Both the position numbers and the translations under genes were made by a program. DNA of 64,000 bases, taken from Chloroflexota bacterium. GTDB lineage: Bacteria > Chloroflexota > Anaerolineae > B4-G1 > SLSP01. Positions 7,363 to 15,743 of this stretch are shown here, piece after piece. A model generated the notes under the pieces. That model was not told the DNA's origin and made no database searches. It was given only the letters and a program-made list of their open reading frames with translations. The stretch's first letter is position 1; every line of letters starts with the position of its first letter. Where the stretch lies: positions 45,940 to 109,939 of the forward strand of contig JAIOAX010000013.1 in the NCBI GenBank assembly GCA_019873645.1, written 5' to 3'.

Positions 7363-10095
7363 TCACCCTAACCGCGCGAGTTGCTCGCGGACCTGTGTGG
7401 CTTCGGCTTCCATCTCGGTCAGACGTTCGCGCTCGCGCTGGACGACTTCCGCCGGCGCTTTCTGGGCGAAGGGGCCGTTGAGACGCTGCCGCACGCCCGC
7501 GATACGGCCCTCCAGGTTCTCCAACGCCTTCTGCAACCGCGCGCGTTCTGCATCCAGGTCTACCAGGCCGGCAAGCGGCAGGTAAACGGCCACATCCCCG
7601 GCCAGCACCGACACGGACTGCGCCATTGGCTCGCAGGCCGCCACAATCTTCAGAGCGTCCGCGTCCAGGTGTGCGAGGAATGTCAGCAGTGCCCGCCGCG
7701 CTTCGAGCACCGGCGCGCTCGCGCCCGCCGCGACGGTCGCGGCAATGCGTCGCCCGGCTTCGACGTTGTACTCCGACCGCACGTTGCGGATACCACGAAT
7801 GAGGTCCATCAGCAACGCCATCTGCGCTTCAGCCTCATCATCGAGCCAGGCTGCGTTCTGCATCGGCCACGGCGCGATGATGAGGGCTTCCCCCTGCTTC
7901 ACGGCAGCAGGCAGCGCCTGCCAGAGTGCCTCGGTCACAAAAGGCATAAAGGGGTGCAACAGACGCAAGGCGCGCTCCAGGACGGTCAGCAGCACCGTGC
8001 GGGGGGTATCTTTGTCCACAGCGGCATCCTCGGCGTAGAGCCGCACTTTGCTCGCCTCGATGTACCAGTCGCAGAATTCATCCCACAGGAAGTCACGCAC
8101 CCGCCGCCCGGCCTCGCCGTACTGCTGCGTTTCCATCAACGCAAAGACATCGCCGGTGAGCCGTTCCAGACGACTGAGGATCCAGCGGTCTTCAAGGGTC
8201 AGGTTTAGACCTGTCAGGTTTTCCAAACCTGACAGGTCTGCGTCCTTCACGTTCATTAAAATAAATCGCGCCGCCTGCCAGATTTTGTTGGCGAAGTTGC
8301 GCGCGCCTTCCAGACGCCGGGGATCAAGGTTCATGTCGTTGCCCGGCGTGGAAGAGGTGGTGAGAGTATAGCGCAGCGCATCCGTGCCGTACTCCTCAAT
8401 GATGTAGAGTGGGTCGTATTTCCAGGCATCGGGCATAGATTTGCTGATCTTCTCGCCGCGTTCGTTGCGGATCAGGCCGTGCAGGTAGACGGTGGCATAC
8501 GGCGCCTTGCCAAGCAGCGCCAGCGAGAGCATCGTTTCACGGGCCACCCAGAAAAAGAGGATGTCGTAGCCGGTCTCGCGCATATCGGTGGGGAAGAAGC
8601 GCTGCATGTCGGCCGTGGCGTCGGGCCAACCCAACGTGGAGAACGGCCACAGCCCGGAGGAGAACCACGTGTCGAGTACGTCCTCGTCCTGCACGATCAT
8701 GCTGCTGCCGCACTTGGGACATTTTGTTGGGTCTGCGACGGCACTCCATTGCAGGCCACAATCCTGGCAGTACCACACCGGGATGCGGTGGCCCCACCAC
8801 AGTTGGCGACTGATACACCAGTCGCGGATGTTCTCCATCCAGTGGAACCAGGTCTTCTCAAAACGGTCAGGGATGATGCGCATCGTGCCGTCGCGGACAA
8901 CGCGGATGGCTTCTTCGGCGAGCGGTTTGGCGCGGACGAACCATTGCGTGCTGATGCGTGGTTCGATGATCGTGTCGCAGCGTTGACAGTGGCCGACGCT
9001 GTGATGATACGGCTCCACTTTCACAAGCAGCCCCTCTTTCTCAAAATCCGCTACAATCGCCTCTCGGCAGGCATAGCGTTCCAGACCCGCGTAAGGCCCG
9101 GCCTGTTCATTCATCAGGCCGGTCGGCGTCATCACATCCACCTGCAACAGATTGTGGCGCATGCCGATTTCGTAGTCGGTAGGATCGTGAGCCGGCGTCA
9201 CTTTCACCGCGCCGGTGCCAAATTCCGGTTCGACCACTTCATCCACTACAATGGGAATCAAACGCCCAATCGCCGGCAAAACCGCCAGCTTGCCGACGAG
9301 GGCTTGCCAGCGTGGATCGTCGGGATGGACGGCGACGCCGCTATCGCCGAGGATCGTCTCCGGGCGGGTGGTCGCCATCATAATAAATTCCGTCGCCCCC
9401 TCGGCCCAACGTCCGCTGCCCCAGGGATGTTGCGGGCCAGGCCAGTCCGCGTTGACCACCGGATAGCGCACATACCACAGGTGACTGTCGTGCTCGGTCG
9501 GCTCCACTTCCAGGTCGGAAATCGCCGATTCACAGCGCGGGCACCAGTTGACCATGTATGGCCCGCGATAGATCAAACCGCGCTCATAGAGCGTGTGGAA
9601 GGCGGTGCGCACGGCGCGGCTCAACCCGGGATCGAGCGTGAAGCGTTCGCGTTCCCAATCGCAGGAGATGCCGAGTTGCCGATGCTGGTCGGTAATGCGC
9701 GCGTGCGTTTTCTCCTTCCACTCCCAGCACTTCTGGATGAAGGCATCACGGCCCAGGTCGTGGCGCGTCAGCCCTTCTTTCGCCAGCTCGCGCTCGACGA
9801 CATTCTGCGTGGCGATGCCGGCATGGTCGGAGCCGGGCAGGAAGAGCGTCTCGAAGCCGCGCATGCGATAGTAGCGCGTCATCAGGTCTTCGATGGCCGC
9901 CGTCATTGCGTGCCCCAGGTGCAGGATGCCGGTGACGTTCGGCGGGGGCATGGTGATGCAGAAGCGTCGCCCCTCTTGCGAGGCGATCCCTTTAGCGATG
10001 AGCGTCTCCGGCTTGAAGTAGCCCTGCGACTCCCACCAGTGATACAGACGTTGCTCGTGTTCTTTCGGATTGTAGGTTTTGGATAATTCGGTCAT
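7363..10095 (-). CDS. valS: Valine--tRNA ligase, bacterial type
   Basis: A 910-residue class I synthetase that charges tRNA-Val. The HIGH-type motif is PPPNVTGILHLGHAM (residues 50-64) and the KMSKS motif is KISKSMPD (about 551). The CP1 editing domain (TTRPETILGD) and the C-terminal coiled coil that clamps tRNA (RERERLTEMEAEA) are both present, so this looks like the main functional enzyme. The ATG overlaps the vapC stop as ATGA, so translation is probably coupled to the toxin gene. Residues around 620-630 (LSGLENLTGLNLT) are encoded by an in-frame palindromic repeat at 8207-8239. Confidence 0.97.
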   Translation of the reverse strand: MTELSKTYNPKEHEQRLYHWWESQGYFKPETLIAKGIASQEGRRFCITMPPPNVTGILHLGHAMTAAIEDLMTRYYRMRGFETLFLPGSDHAGIATQNVVERELAKEGLTRHDLGRDAFIQKCWEWKEKTHARITDQHRQLGISCDWERERFTLDPGLSRAVRTAFHTLYERGLIYRGPYMVNWCPRCESAISDLEVEPTEHDSHLWYVRYPVVNADWPGPQHPWGSGRWAEGATEFIMMATTRPETILGDSGVAVHPDDPRWQALVGKLAVLPAIGRLIPIVVDEVVEPEFGTGAVKVTPAHDPTDYEIGMRHNLLQVDVMTPTGLMNEQAGPYAGLERYACREAIVADFEKEGLLVKVEPYHHSVGHCQRCDTIIEPRISTQWFVRAKPLAEEAIRVVRDGTMRIIPDRFEKTWFHWMENIRDWCISRQLWWGHRIPVWYCQDCGLQWSAVADPTKCPKCGSSMIVQDEDVLDTWFSSGLWPFSTLGWPDATADMQRFFPTDMRETGYDILFFWVARETMLSLALLGKAPYATVYLHGLIRNERGEKISKSMPDAWKYDPLYIIEEYGTDALRYTLTTSSTPGNDMNLDPRRLEGARNFANKIWQAARFILMNVKDADLSGLENLTGLNLTLEDRWILSRLERLTGDVFALMETQQYGEAGRRVRDFLWDEFCDWYIEASKVRLYAEDAAVDKDTPRTVLLTVLERALRLLHPFMPFVTEALWQALPAAVKQGEALIIAPWPMQNAAWLDDEAEAQMALLMDLIRGIRNVRSEYNVEAGRRIAATVAAGASAPVLEARRALLTFLAHLDADALKIVAACEPMAQSVSVLAGDVAVYLPLAGLVDLDAERARLQKALENLEGRIAGVRQRLNGPFAQKAPAEVVQRERERLTEMEAEATQVREQLARLG
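8207..8239. repeat. Perfect palindromic repeat inside valS
   Basis: Arms AGACCTGTCAGGTTT and AAACCTGACAGGTCT surround a three-base centre. The same palindrome, with a different loop, acts as the terminator after the MbfA-like gene at 54907. In valS it is in frame and adds a short Leu/Asn/Thr-rich stretch just before the conserved LEDRWILSRL region. Confidence 0.9.
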
Positions 10096-10538
10096 GAGTT
10101 CCCCTCTAAAATATTAAGCGCTTCAAGCGGATCCTGGGCTGTCAACACTGCGGACACCCGCGCCGCCTGTTCTTGATCCAAGGTCACCAAAGTAGAGCCA
10201 AAACGCAGCGCAACGGCGACATACACCGCATCGCTGCCACGCAGACGATAATCCGCCGCCACATCTGCCGATTGCTGCGCCAGGACGTCGTCCAATGACA
10301 CCACGAGCAGATTGGGCAAGCGGCCAATAGCGCTAACTAATTTCCGCGCCAGGGTGGCGTTTCGGCTTCCCCGGCTAATGGCCGCTGCGACTTCCGGCAA
10401 CACCAGCGTCGGTACGATAATCGGAAAAGCCTGCGCCTTTATGTATTCCAGAAAACGGCAACTGTTAGCATGTCCCGGTTCGTAGGAGTTGAAGGCATTG
10501 AGAAAGACACTGGCATCAATTGTATACGTCACAGCCAT
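10092..10538 (-). CDS. PIN-domain ribonuclease toxin, VapC family
   Basis: A 148-residue PIN protein (start chosen at MAVTYTIDASVF; the longer frame overlaps the antitoxin with no family similarity). The acidic metal-binding residues are visible: Asp in TIDAS (residue 8), Glu in VLPEVAAA and Asp in GSDAVYVA. VapC toxins cut specific RNAs, often initiator tRNA or rRNA. The gene sits 8 bp downstream of its antitoxin and its stop overlaps the valS start (ATGA), which places a synthetase gene in a toxin-antitoxin operon. Confidence 0.9.
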   Translation of the reverse strand: MAVTYTIDASVFLNAFNSYEPGHANSCRFLEYIKAQAFPIIVPTLVLPEVAAAISRGSRNATLARKLVSAIGRLPNLLVVSLDDVLAQQSADVAADYRLRGSDAVYVAVALRFGSTLVTLDQEQAARVSAVLTAQDPLEALNILEGNS

Positions 10539-10546
10539 GGTCACAC

Positions 10547-10816
10547 CTAACGCCGCATTTCCGATAACAATTCCACACCGGTTTTGGGCGATTGCCACGC
10601 GCGACCGATCTCTTCGCCCAACTCAATCAACTCCTCCCACACACTATCGCCCCCCTTGACATCCAGTTCTCCTTCGAATTTTGGCTCTTCCAAAGGCATA
10701 AGTAGCGCCACCGGATGCCCTCGATGTGTGATCACATAATGCGCGCGTGCCTCCCGCACCGTTCGCACAATCTCCGAAGCTTTGGCTTTCAGGTCACGCA
10801 CTCCAATCTCGGTCAT
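10547..10816 (-). CDS. Phd/YefM-type antitoxin partner of VapC
   Basis: An 89-residue protein with the Phd/YefM layout: N-terminal DNA-binding part (TEIGVRDLKAKASEIVRTV, then YVITHRGHPVALLMPLE) and an acidic, flexible C-terminus that would wrap the toxin. It precedes vapC by 8 bp. A near-perfect inverted repeat overlaps its promoter, the usual arrangement for autoregulation by the antitoxin and toxin-antitoxin complex. Confidence 0.92.
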   Translation of the reverse strand: MTEIGVRDLKAKASEIVRTVREARAHYVITHRGHPVALLMPLEEPKFEGELDVKGGDSVWEELIELGEEIGRAWQSPKTGVELLSEMRR

Positions 10817-10827
10817 AGTCCCTCCAC

Positions 10828-10879
10828 AATGTAGTTACTTATGTGACTACATTATACACTACAAAACGCGGCAAAGCAA
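10828..10879 (-). promoter_or_regulatory. Promoter and operator of the antitoxin-toxin-valS operon
   Basis: On the minus strand a -35 TTGCTT (10874-10879) and a perfect -10 TATAAT (10851-10856) are 17 bp apart. An inverted repeat with arms AATGTAGTTAC and GTGACTACATT (10828-10853; 10 of 11 positions match) overlaps the -10 and the start region. This is what an autoregulated toxin-antitoxin operator looks like, and valS expression would fall under it. Confidence 0.75.
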
Positions 10880-11815
10880 TCAGAACCCCCGCCAGCGTTC
10901 CAGAACTTCCTTCAGCCCTTCTTCCAGGCTCACCTGCGGCGTCCAGCCCATCTGCATCAACTTCGTCGCATCTACATCGTAGCTGATCTCGGTGAGGATG
11001 TCCTGATCGGTGTAGCGCGTCGTCGCCTCGGGGATGATGCGCTGCACGGCTACGGCGATGGCGTTGAGCGACAGGTGTTCGGCTGCCGCGTTGACCGTTT
11101 CGCCGACAAACGTCGTATCGGCCATACAAAGACGCAGGACGCTTGAAACGTCGCGGATGTGGATGAACGGACGCACTTGATTGCCGCTGCCGTAGATGAC
11201 CATCGGACGACGCACGCCCGCCAGATAGGCGAAGCGATTGATGGTCGCGTCAAAACGCATGGCCGGCGCGCTGCCGAAGACGGTACCCAGGCGCACAATC
11301 GTTGCCCGGATGCCGCGCACTTCCGCCTGGCGAATTTCGTCTTCGGCCTTGCGCTTGGAGATCGCATACGGCCCGATGGGACGGCAGGGATCGGTTTCCT
11401 TGAACGGCCCACCGGGTCCGTAGACGCTCGCAGAACTGGCGTAGATCATGCGCGATACACCTGCCCGCACCATACAATCTACAACCGCTGCTGTCCCCCA
11501 GTGGTTAATCTGCTCCGTCCACTCCGGGTGATCGAAGCTCAACGGCGTAGTGACGATAGCAGCAAGGTGAACCACCATAGCGACATCCTGCATGGCGCGC
11601 TGCAAATTGAGGCGGTCGAGAATGTCGCCCTCGATGAATTCGTAGCGTCGTGCCGCCGGTAAATCCATCAGCGCGCTGAAGTTTTTGTGGCGCAGGCTGT
11701 CGTAGATGCGCACCGTGAAACCGTCAAAGCGCGCATCCAGGACGAGGTCACGGATCAATTGCGAGCCGATGTACCCCGCCCCGCCGGTGATCAGAATGAC
11801 ATTTTTATCGTCCAT
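10880..11815 (-). CDS. NAD-dependent epimerase/dehydratase
   Basis: A 311-residue extended short-chain dehydrogenase. The start MDDKNVILITGGAGYIG is chosen because a GGAGG ribosome site lies upstream and the GGAGYIG nucleotide loop is near the N-terminus; a longer open frame crosses a repeat. The catalytic Tyr-Lys pair is YAISK, with Ser in SSASVYG. Related to UDP-glucose 4-epimerases and nucleotide-sugar dehydratases; the exact substrate is not evident. Ends close to the antitoxin promoter. Confidence 0.88.
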   Translation of the reverse strand: MDDKNVILITGGAGYIGSQLIRDLVLDARFDGFTVRIYDSLRHKNFSALMDLPAARRYEFIEGDILDRLNLQRAMQDVAMVVHLAAIVTTPLSFDHPEWTEQINHWGTAAVVDCMVRAGVSRMIYASSASVYGPGGPFKETDPCRPIGPYAISKRKAEDEIRQAEVRGIRATIVRLGTVFGSAPAMRFDATINRFAYLAGVRRPMVIYGSGNQVRPFIHIRDVSSVLRLCMADTTFVGETVNAAAEHLSLNAIAVAVQRIIPEATTRYTDQDILTEISYDVDATKLMQMGWTPQVSLEEGLKEVLERWRGF

Positions 11816-11838
11816 GCTTCTTGCCCTCCTTGAGAAAT

Positions 11839-11907
11839 AAACCGCTAATCTCGCTAAGCTACGCGAATCTCTGACCAATGAGCGAAGATTCGCGTCATTC
11901 GCGGTTC
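11839..11907. repeat. Palindromic CGCGAATC-type repeat
   Basis: Outer arms AACCGC and GCGGTT enclose imperfect units GCTAATC, CGCGAATC and GCGAAGATTCGCG. Same family as 29279-29349 and 41218-41279. Lies between cysH and the epimerase gene. Confidence 0.85.
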
Positions 11908-11912
11908 CAATT

Positions 11913-12638
11913 TTATCGTTGATGTGGTTTTCCACCTGGAGGCTCCGCTTGCCAATCCAGGTGTAGACCACATTCCTTTTTGTCAGAATCCGCCCACCGT
12001 CCGGCGCGCTCATCTTCGCCGAGGAACACCGGGCGCGTGCATGGCGCGCAGCCGATACTTACGTAACCCCGCTGATACAGCGGATGAACGGGCAAATCGT
12101 GCGCCTGGCGGTAGGCCTGCACATCGGCTTTGGTCCAGTGCAACAGCGGATGAATTTGCAACGGCCCTTTGGCCGGTTGGTGCAGTACCCGCATCGCCTG
12201 ACGATTGGCGGTCTGATCCCGGCGCACGCCTGACACCAGGGCCTTCATCCGCGCCGTGATCCACTGCATCGGCGTGACTTTGTTAATGTAGCAACACAAA
12301 TCCGGGTCGCGACGGTAGAGCGCCTCCCCGTACTGCGCCAGCAACTCGCTTTGCGTCATCGTCGGACGCACGGTGAGGATGTTCAAGTTGAAACGCGCCT
12401 GCAGCATATCCCGAAAGGCCAACGTCTCCGGGAAGTGAAAGCCCGTGTCTATAAAGATGACCGGCATGTCCGGGCACACCTGCGAGATGATGTGCAGCAG
12501 CGGCACGCTCTGCGTTTGAAAGGACGAACTCGCCGCCACATCCGGCGCAAATGTCTCCCACGCCCAGCGCAGAATCTCCTCGGTGGAGGCCTGCTCGAAA
12601 CGTTCATTCAAATCATTCAGAACTGCAATTTCCAACAT
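11913..12638 (-). CDS. cysH: Phosphoadenylyl/adenylyl-sulfate reductase, [4Fe-4S] type
   Basis: A 241-residue reductase that makes sulfite from APS (or PAPS) using thioredoxin. The P-loop-like SSFQTQSVPL is at residue 38. Cysteines at 115-116 (CC), 197 and 200 (GCAPC) form the four-Cys set typical of [4Fe-4S] enzymes, which mostly prefer APS; the nucleophilic Cys is in KKECGLH (about 223). No other sulfate-assimilation genes are in view. ATG start without a strong ribosome site. Confidence 0.93.
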   Translation of the reverse strand: MLEIAVLNDLNERFEQASTEEILRWAWETFAPDVAASSSFQTQSVPLLHIISQVCPDMPVIFIDTGFHFPETLAFRDMLQARFNLNILTVRPTMTQSELLAQYGEALYRRDPDLCCYINKVTPMQWITARMKALVSGVRRDQTANRQAMRVLHQPAKGPLQIHPLLHWTKADVQAYRQAHDLPVHPLYQRGYVSIGCAPCTRPVFLGEDERAGRWADSDKKECGLHLDWQAEPPGGKPHQR

Positions 12639-12677
12639 TATTGAGTCCGGTAGTCGTTAGTCAGGTAATCCTGCAGC

Positions 12678-12768
12678 GGCGCGGTCAGAGATCGGCCACT
12701 TGTGCTCAGGCCGGTCTCCAGACCGCGCCTGCACAGCGTCTTTCTGCGGTGGCGCGGTCAGAGACCGG
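12678..12768. repeat. Long imperfect palindrome sharing a 20-mer with the MITE-like element
   Basis: Arms GGCGCGGTC..TCGGCC and GGCCGG..GACCGCGCC pair across 12678-12729. A further segment at 12749-12768 matches, in reverse complement and without mismatch over 20 bp, the interior of the MITE-like element (33007-33026). Lies upstream of cysH and downstream of the second valS. Confidence 0.7.
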
Positions 12769-12815
12769 ACACCGCGCTCGGCCAGAGAGCCGGTCACAAC
12801 CCTGGAAAACGGCAA

Positions 12816-15314
12816 CTAGCCCAAGGCCACCTGGATTTCGCCATCCAGAAGCATTATACCCGTGCCCTCAAGCCCGTCCGCAACTTCAATGCGCTGCGCA
12901 CGGGTGACGCTGACAAGGTCTTGTGCTGCTGCACGGCATTGTTCCGCCCGAACTACATCGCGTGTCGCCAGGTATAGCGGCGGAAGTTCCGCTCCAAGCG
13001 ATAGGCCACGCTCGCTCTTGTAACGTCGTGCCGCCGTGGCGATCTCCACCAGCGTCTCGCCGAAGGCTTCAGCATCCGCATCCTCGAAACGTGCATCTGG
13101 CTGGGGCCATTGCGAGACGTGAATGGACACGGCATCATCGCGCTCCGCGAAAAGGGCCTGGTAAATGGCCTCCGTCACATGCGGCAGGAACGGGGCAGAT
13201 AGTTTGAGCATTGCCAGCAGGACATGATCAACCGTGAAGGCTGCCCCTGCGTCCTCGTTGTACAGGCGGAGCTTCGCCATCTCCAGGTAATTATCCGCCA
13301 AATCGCGCCAGAAGAAAGTCTCAATCTCGCTTTTGGCAGCGGCGTAGTCGTAATCGCGGAACAGGTCGGTGACACGGCGGATCAGGCGTTGGGTGCGGGC
13401 GAGAATCCAGCGGTCGGCGGGGGATAGTCGGGGCGAGGCAGCGCCACCAGCATCCGCACTTGACGATATGCTTGAGGGCGGCATGGTTTTGGCAGCAGAA
13501 GATTCCGCGCGCGCTGCCCCGCCTGTACGAAACCGTTCAGCAAAACGGGCAACGTTCCACAGTTTGGTGATCAATTTGGCGCCGATCTGGATTTTTTCTT
13601 CGCTGATGATCGAATCCTTGCCAAAGCCGGTGCTCGATGTCCAATAGCGCACGGCGTCCGCAGAATACTGTTCGAGCATCTCCATCGGCGGCATCGGCCC
13701 GCCGCCGCGGCTTTTGCTGATTTTGCCGGTTCCTTCGGGGGCCAGCCCCCACCCCGAAATGCCCGCATCCGTCCACGGCGTCGCGCCAAAATGATGATAC
13801 GACTTCACGATGGTGTAGAACGCCCAGGTGCGAATGATCTCGTGGGCCTGCGGGCGCAACGAGAAGGGATAGACTTTAGCGTAGAGCAGGGGATTCGTCA
13901 GCCACTGCCCTGCAATCTGCGGGGAGAGCGACGAGGTCGCCCAGGTGTCCATCACATCCGTTTCCGGCGTGAAGGACATGCTGCCGCAAGCGCAGGGGTG
14001 CGACGGCGCGTGCGTGGTCGGGTCCACAGGCAGCTCGTCCTCATCAGCAAGGATCACCGCACCGCACACATCGCAATACCAGACCGGGAAGGTCACGCCG
14101 TAGTACCGCTGGCGGGAAATGCACCAGTCCCAGTTGAGGTTTTCGACCCACTCGCGGAAACGGGTTTCCATGTGATCGGGATGCCAGCGGACCTGCGCGC
14201 CGGAGGCCAGCAGCTCGTCTTTGAAATCGAGCACGCGGACGAACCATTGCGGCGTGACGATGTATTCCACCGGCGTGTCGCACCGTTCGTGGACGCGCAC
14301 GGATTGCGCCAGAGGGCTTTGCCCCAAGAGCAAGCCACGTTCCGCCAGCGCCGCCACGATCTGCCGTCTGGCCTCGCGTGAGGACAGACCAGCAAACGCA
14401 CCCGCCAGGTCGGTCATCCGCCCGGCGCGGTCCAGCGCGACGCGCAACGGCAAGTTATGTTTGTACCACCAGGCCACGTCCGCCGTATCGCCGAAGGTAC
14501 AACACATCACCGCGCCCGTGCCTTTCTCCGGGTCCGCGCCGGGATCGGTGAGGATTGGTACCCATTGGTCGAAGTACGGCACGCGCACCTGTTTGCCAAC
14601 GAGGCCTGTGTAACGTGCGTCATCCGGGTGGACGAAGATCGCCACACACGCAGGCAGCAGTTCCGGGCGGGTGGTGGCGATTTCCAGCACGCCGCCATCT
14701 TCCACCGCGAACGCCAGCGTGTAGAACGTACTCGCCCGGTCGAGGTCGTTCAGTTCGGCCTGGGCGATGGCAGTCTGGCACTCCGGGCACCAAATCGCGG
14801 GGGCTTCCTTGCGGTACGCCAGGCCCTTGCGGTACAGGTCGAGGAACGAAAGCTGCGAGATACGCCGGGATTCCGCGTCAATCGTGCGATAGGTGTAGCG
14901 CCAATCAATCGAAAGACCAAGGCGTTGCCAGAGGGCCTGGTAATCCCGCTCCGCCTGCGCGCTCACCGCCAGACAACGCTCGATAAACGCCTCGCGCCCC
15001 ACCTCCACGGCGCGGATGCCCTCCCACTTTTCGACCAGGCGTTCGGTGGGCAGGCCGTTGTCGTCGTAGCCCATCGGATAGAAGACGTTGTAGCCGTTCA
15101 TCCGCCAGAAGCGCGCCATAAAGTCAGCGTGGCTGTACGAGTAGACGTGGCCCAGGTGCAGATGACCGGAAACCGTCGGCGGCGGCGTGTCAATCGAGTA
15201 AACCGGGCGCGTGGCGTCGTCCACATCGAAGTGATACACGCCCTGCGCCTGCCAGAACGCCTGCCAGCGCGGCTCCTCAGTCTTCGGATCGTAACGTTTC
15301 GGTAAAGTAGTCAT
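12816..15314 (-). CDS. valS: Valine--tRNA ligase, archaeal-type second copy
   Basis: An 832-residue class I synthetase. PPTVSGHLHLGHVYSYS with the following YPMGYDDNGLPTE and later DVMDTWATSSLSPQI are signatures of the archaeal/rickettsial ValRS branch, different from the 910-residue copy at 7363. The KMSKS-type motif is KISKSRGG (about 533). It lacks the long C-terminal coiled coil of the bacterial enzyme. The start is the ATG 6 bp after GGAGG; a GTG five codons upstream overlaps that ribosome site. A T-box leader upstream implies induction when tRNA-Val is uncharged. Likely acquired by transfer. Confidence 0.93.
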   Translation of the reverse strand: MTTLPKRYDPKTEEPRWQAFWQAQGVYHFDVDDATRPVYSIDTPPPTVSGHLHLGHVYSYSHADFMARFWRMNGYNVFYPMGYDDNGLPTERLVEKWEGIRAVEVGREAFIERCLAVSAQAERDYQALWQRLGLSIDWRYTYRTIDAESRRISQLSFLDLYRKGLAYRKEAPAIWCPECQTAIAQAELNDLDRASTFYTLAFAVEDGGVLEIATTRPELLPACVAIFVHPDDARYTGLVGKQVRVPYFDQWVPILTDPGADPEKGTGAVMCCTFGDTADVAWWYKHNLPLRVALDRAGRMTDLAGAFAGLSSREARRQIVAALAERGLLLGQSPLAQSVRVHERCDTPVEYIVTPQWFVRVLDFKDELLASGAQVRWHPDHMETRFREWVENLNWDWCISRQRYYGVTFPVWYCDVCGAVILADEDELPVDPTTHAPSHPCACGSMSFTPETDVMDTWATSSLSPQIAGQWLTNPLLYAKVYPFSLRPQAHEIIRTWAFYTIVKSYHHFGATPWTDAGISGWGLAPEGTGKISKSRGGGPMPPMEMLEQYSADAVRYWTSSTGFGKDSIISEEKIQIGAKLITKLWNVARFAERFRTGGAARAESSAAKTMPPSSISSSADAGGAASPRLSPADRWILARTQRLIRRVTDLFRDYDYAAAKSEIETFFWRDLADNYLEMAKLRLYNEDAGAAFTVDHVLLAMLKLSAPFLPHVTEAIYQALFAERDDAVSIHVSQWPQPDARFEDADAEAFGETLVEIATAARRYKSERGLSLGAELPPLYLATRDVVRAEQCRAAAQDLVSVTRAQRIEVADGLEGTGIMLLDGEIQVALG

Positions 15315-15334
15315 GTCAGTCCTCCTCACAAAAA

Positions 15335-15406
15335 TGTCAACGGATTCAACGGATGAAACGGATTGAAAAGAAAAAAATCTGTTGAAATCTGTTCAATCCG
15401 TTGACA
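15335..15406. repeat. Palindromic CAACGGATTC-type repeat
   Basis: Arms TGTCAACGGATT and AATCCGTTGACA flank imperfect units. It sits between the T-box terminator and the second valS start. Sister repeats occur at 20727-20797 and 52854-52913. Confidence 0.85.
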
Positions 15407-15408
15407 CG

Positions 15409-15710
15409 AAAAAGGCCCACTCCGTCCAGGGACGAAGTGGGCCTCCGCGGTACCACCCTGATTTACCGGCACATGCCGATACACTCTGCCATCCACGGCC
15501 TGAGCGATGGATGCTCGCTGTAACGGGCGATCCCGTAGCGACCTACTGAGGGCTATTCCCCAATTCAGCCGCTCGACTCCCGGGCGACCTTCGGCGATCT
15601 GTCACTGCAAGGGCTTTCAGCCGGTGGCCCTATTCTCTGTTCCCAGTGACGGAGAGAGCACCGCTCCCTCAATCGCCTACTCCTCCCGTTCACCGTCTTT
15701 CACGGATTAG
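15409..15710 (-). promoter_or_regulatory. T-box riboswitch leader with intrinsic terminator
   Basis: On the minus strand the leader has the conserved T-box AGGGTGGTACCGCG (15446-15459), whose UGGU bulge would pair with an ACCA tRNA end, followed by a terminator stem AGGCCCACT..AGTGGGCCT and TTTTT (15409-15444). Stem I is recognisable upstream: an AGTA loop-E sequence, then GGCGAT pairing with ATCGCC, with GAAGGUCG on the 3' side. GUC, a valine codon at 15586-15588, sits where the specifier is expected; this placement is inference. It controls the archaeal-type valS. Confidence 0.92.
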
Positions 15711-15743
15711 GTTGATTTGATTATATGAGAGTCGAGTGAATTG

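Noticed and set aside
8479..10086. Long open frame of 535 codons on the plus strand opposite valS
   Set aside because: Antisense to a clear synthetase gene; composition follows the GC-rich third codon positions of valS and no family motif or ribosome site is visible.
12950..13140. Additional small genes inside the second valS
   Set aside because: All are out-of-frame shadows of the synthetase.
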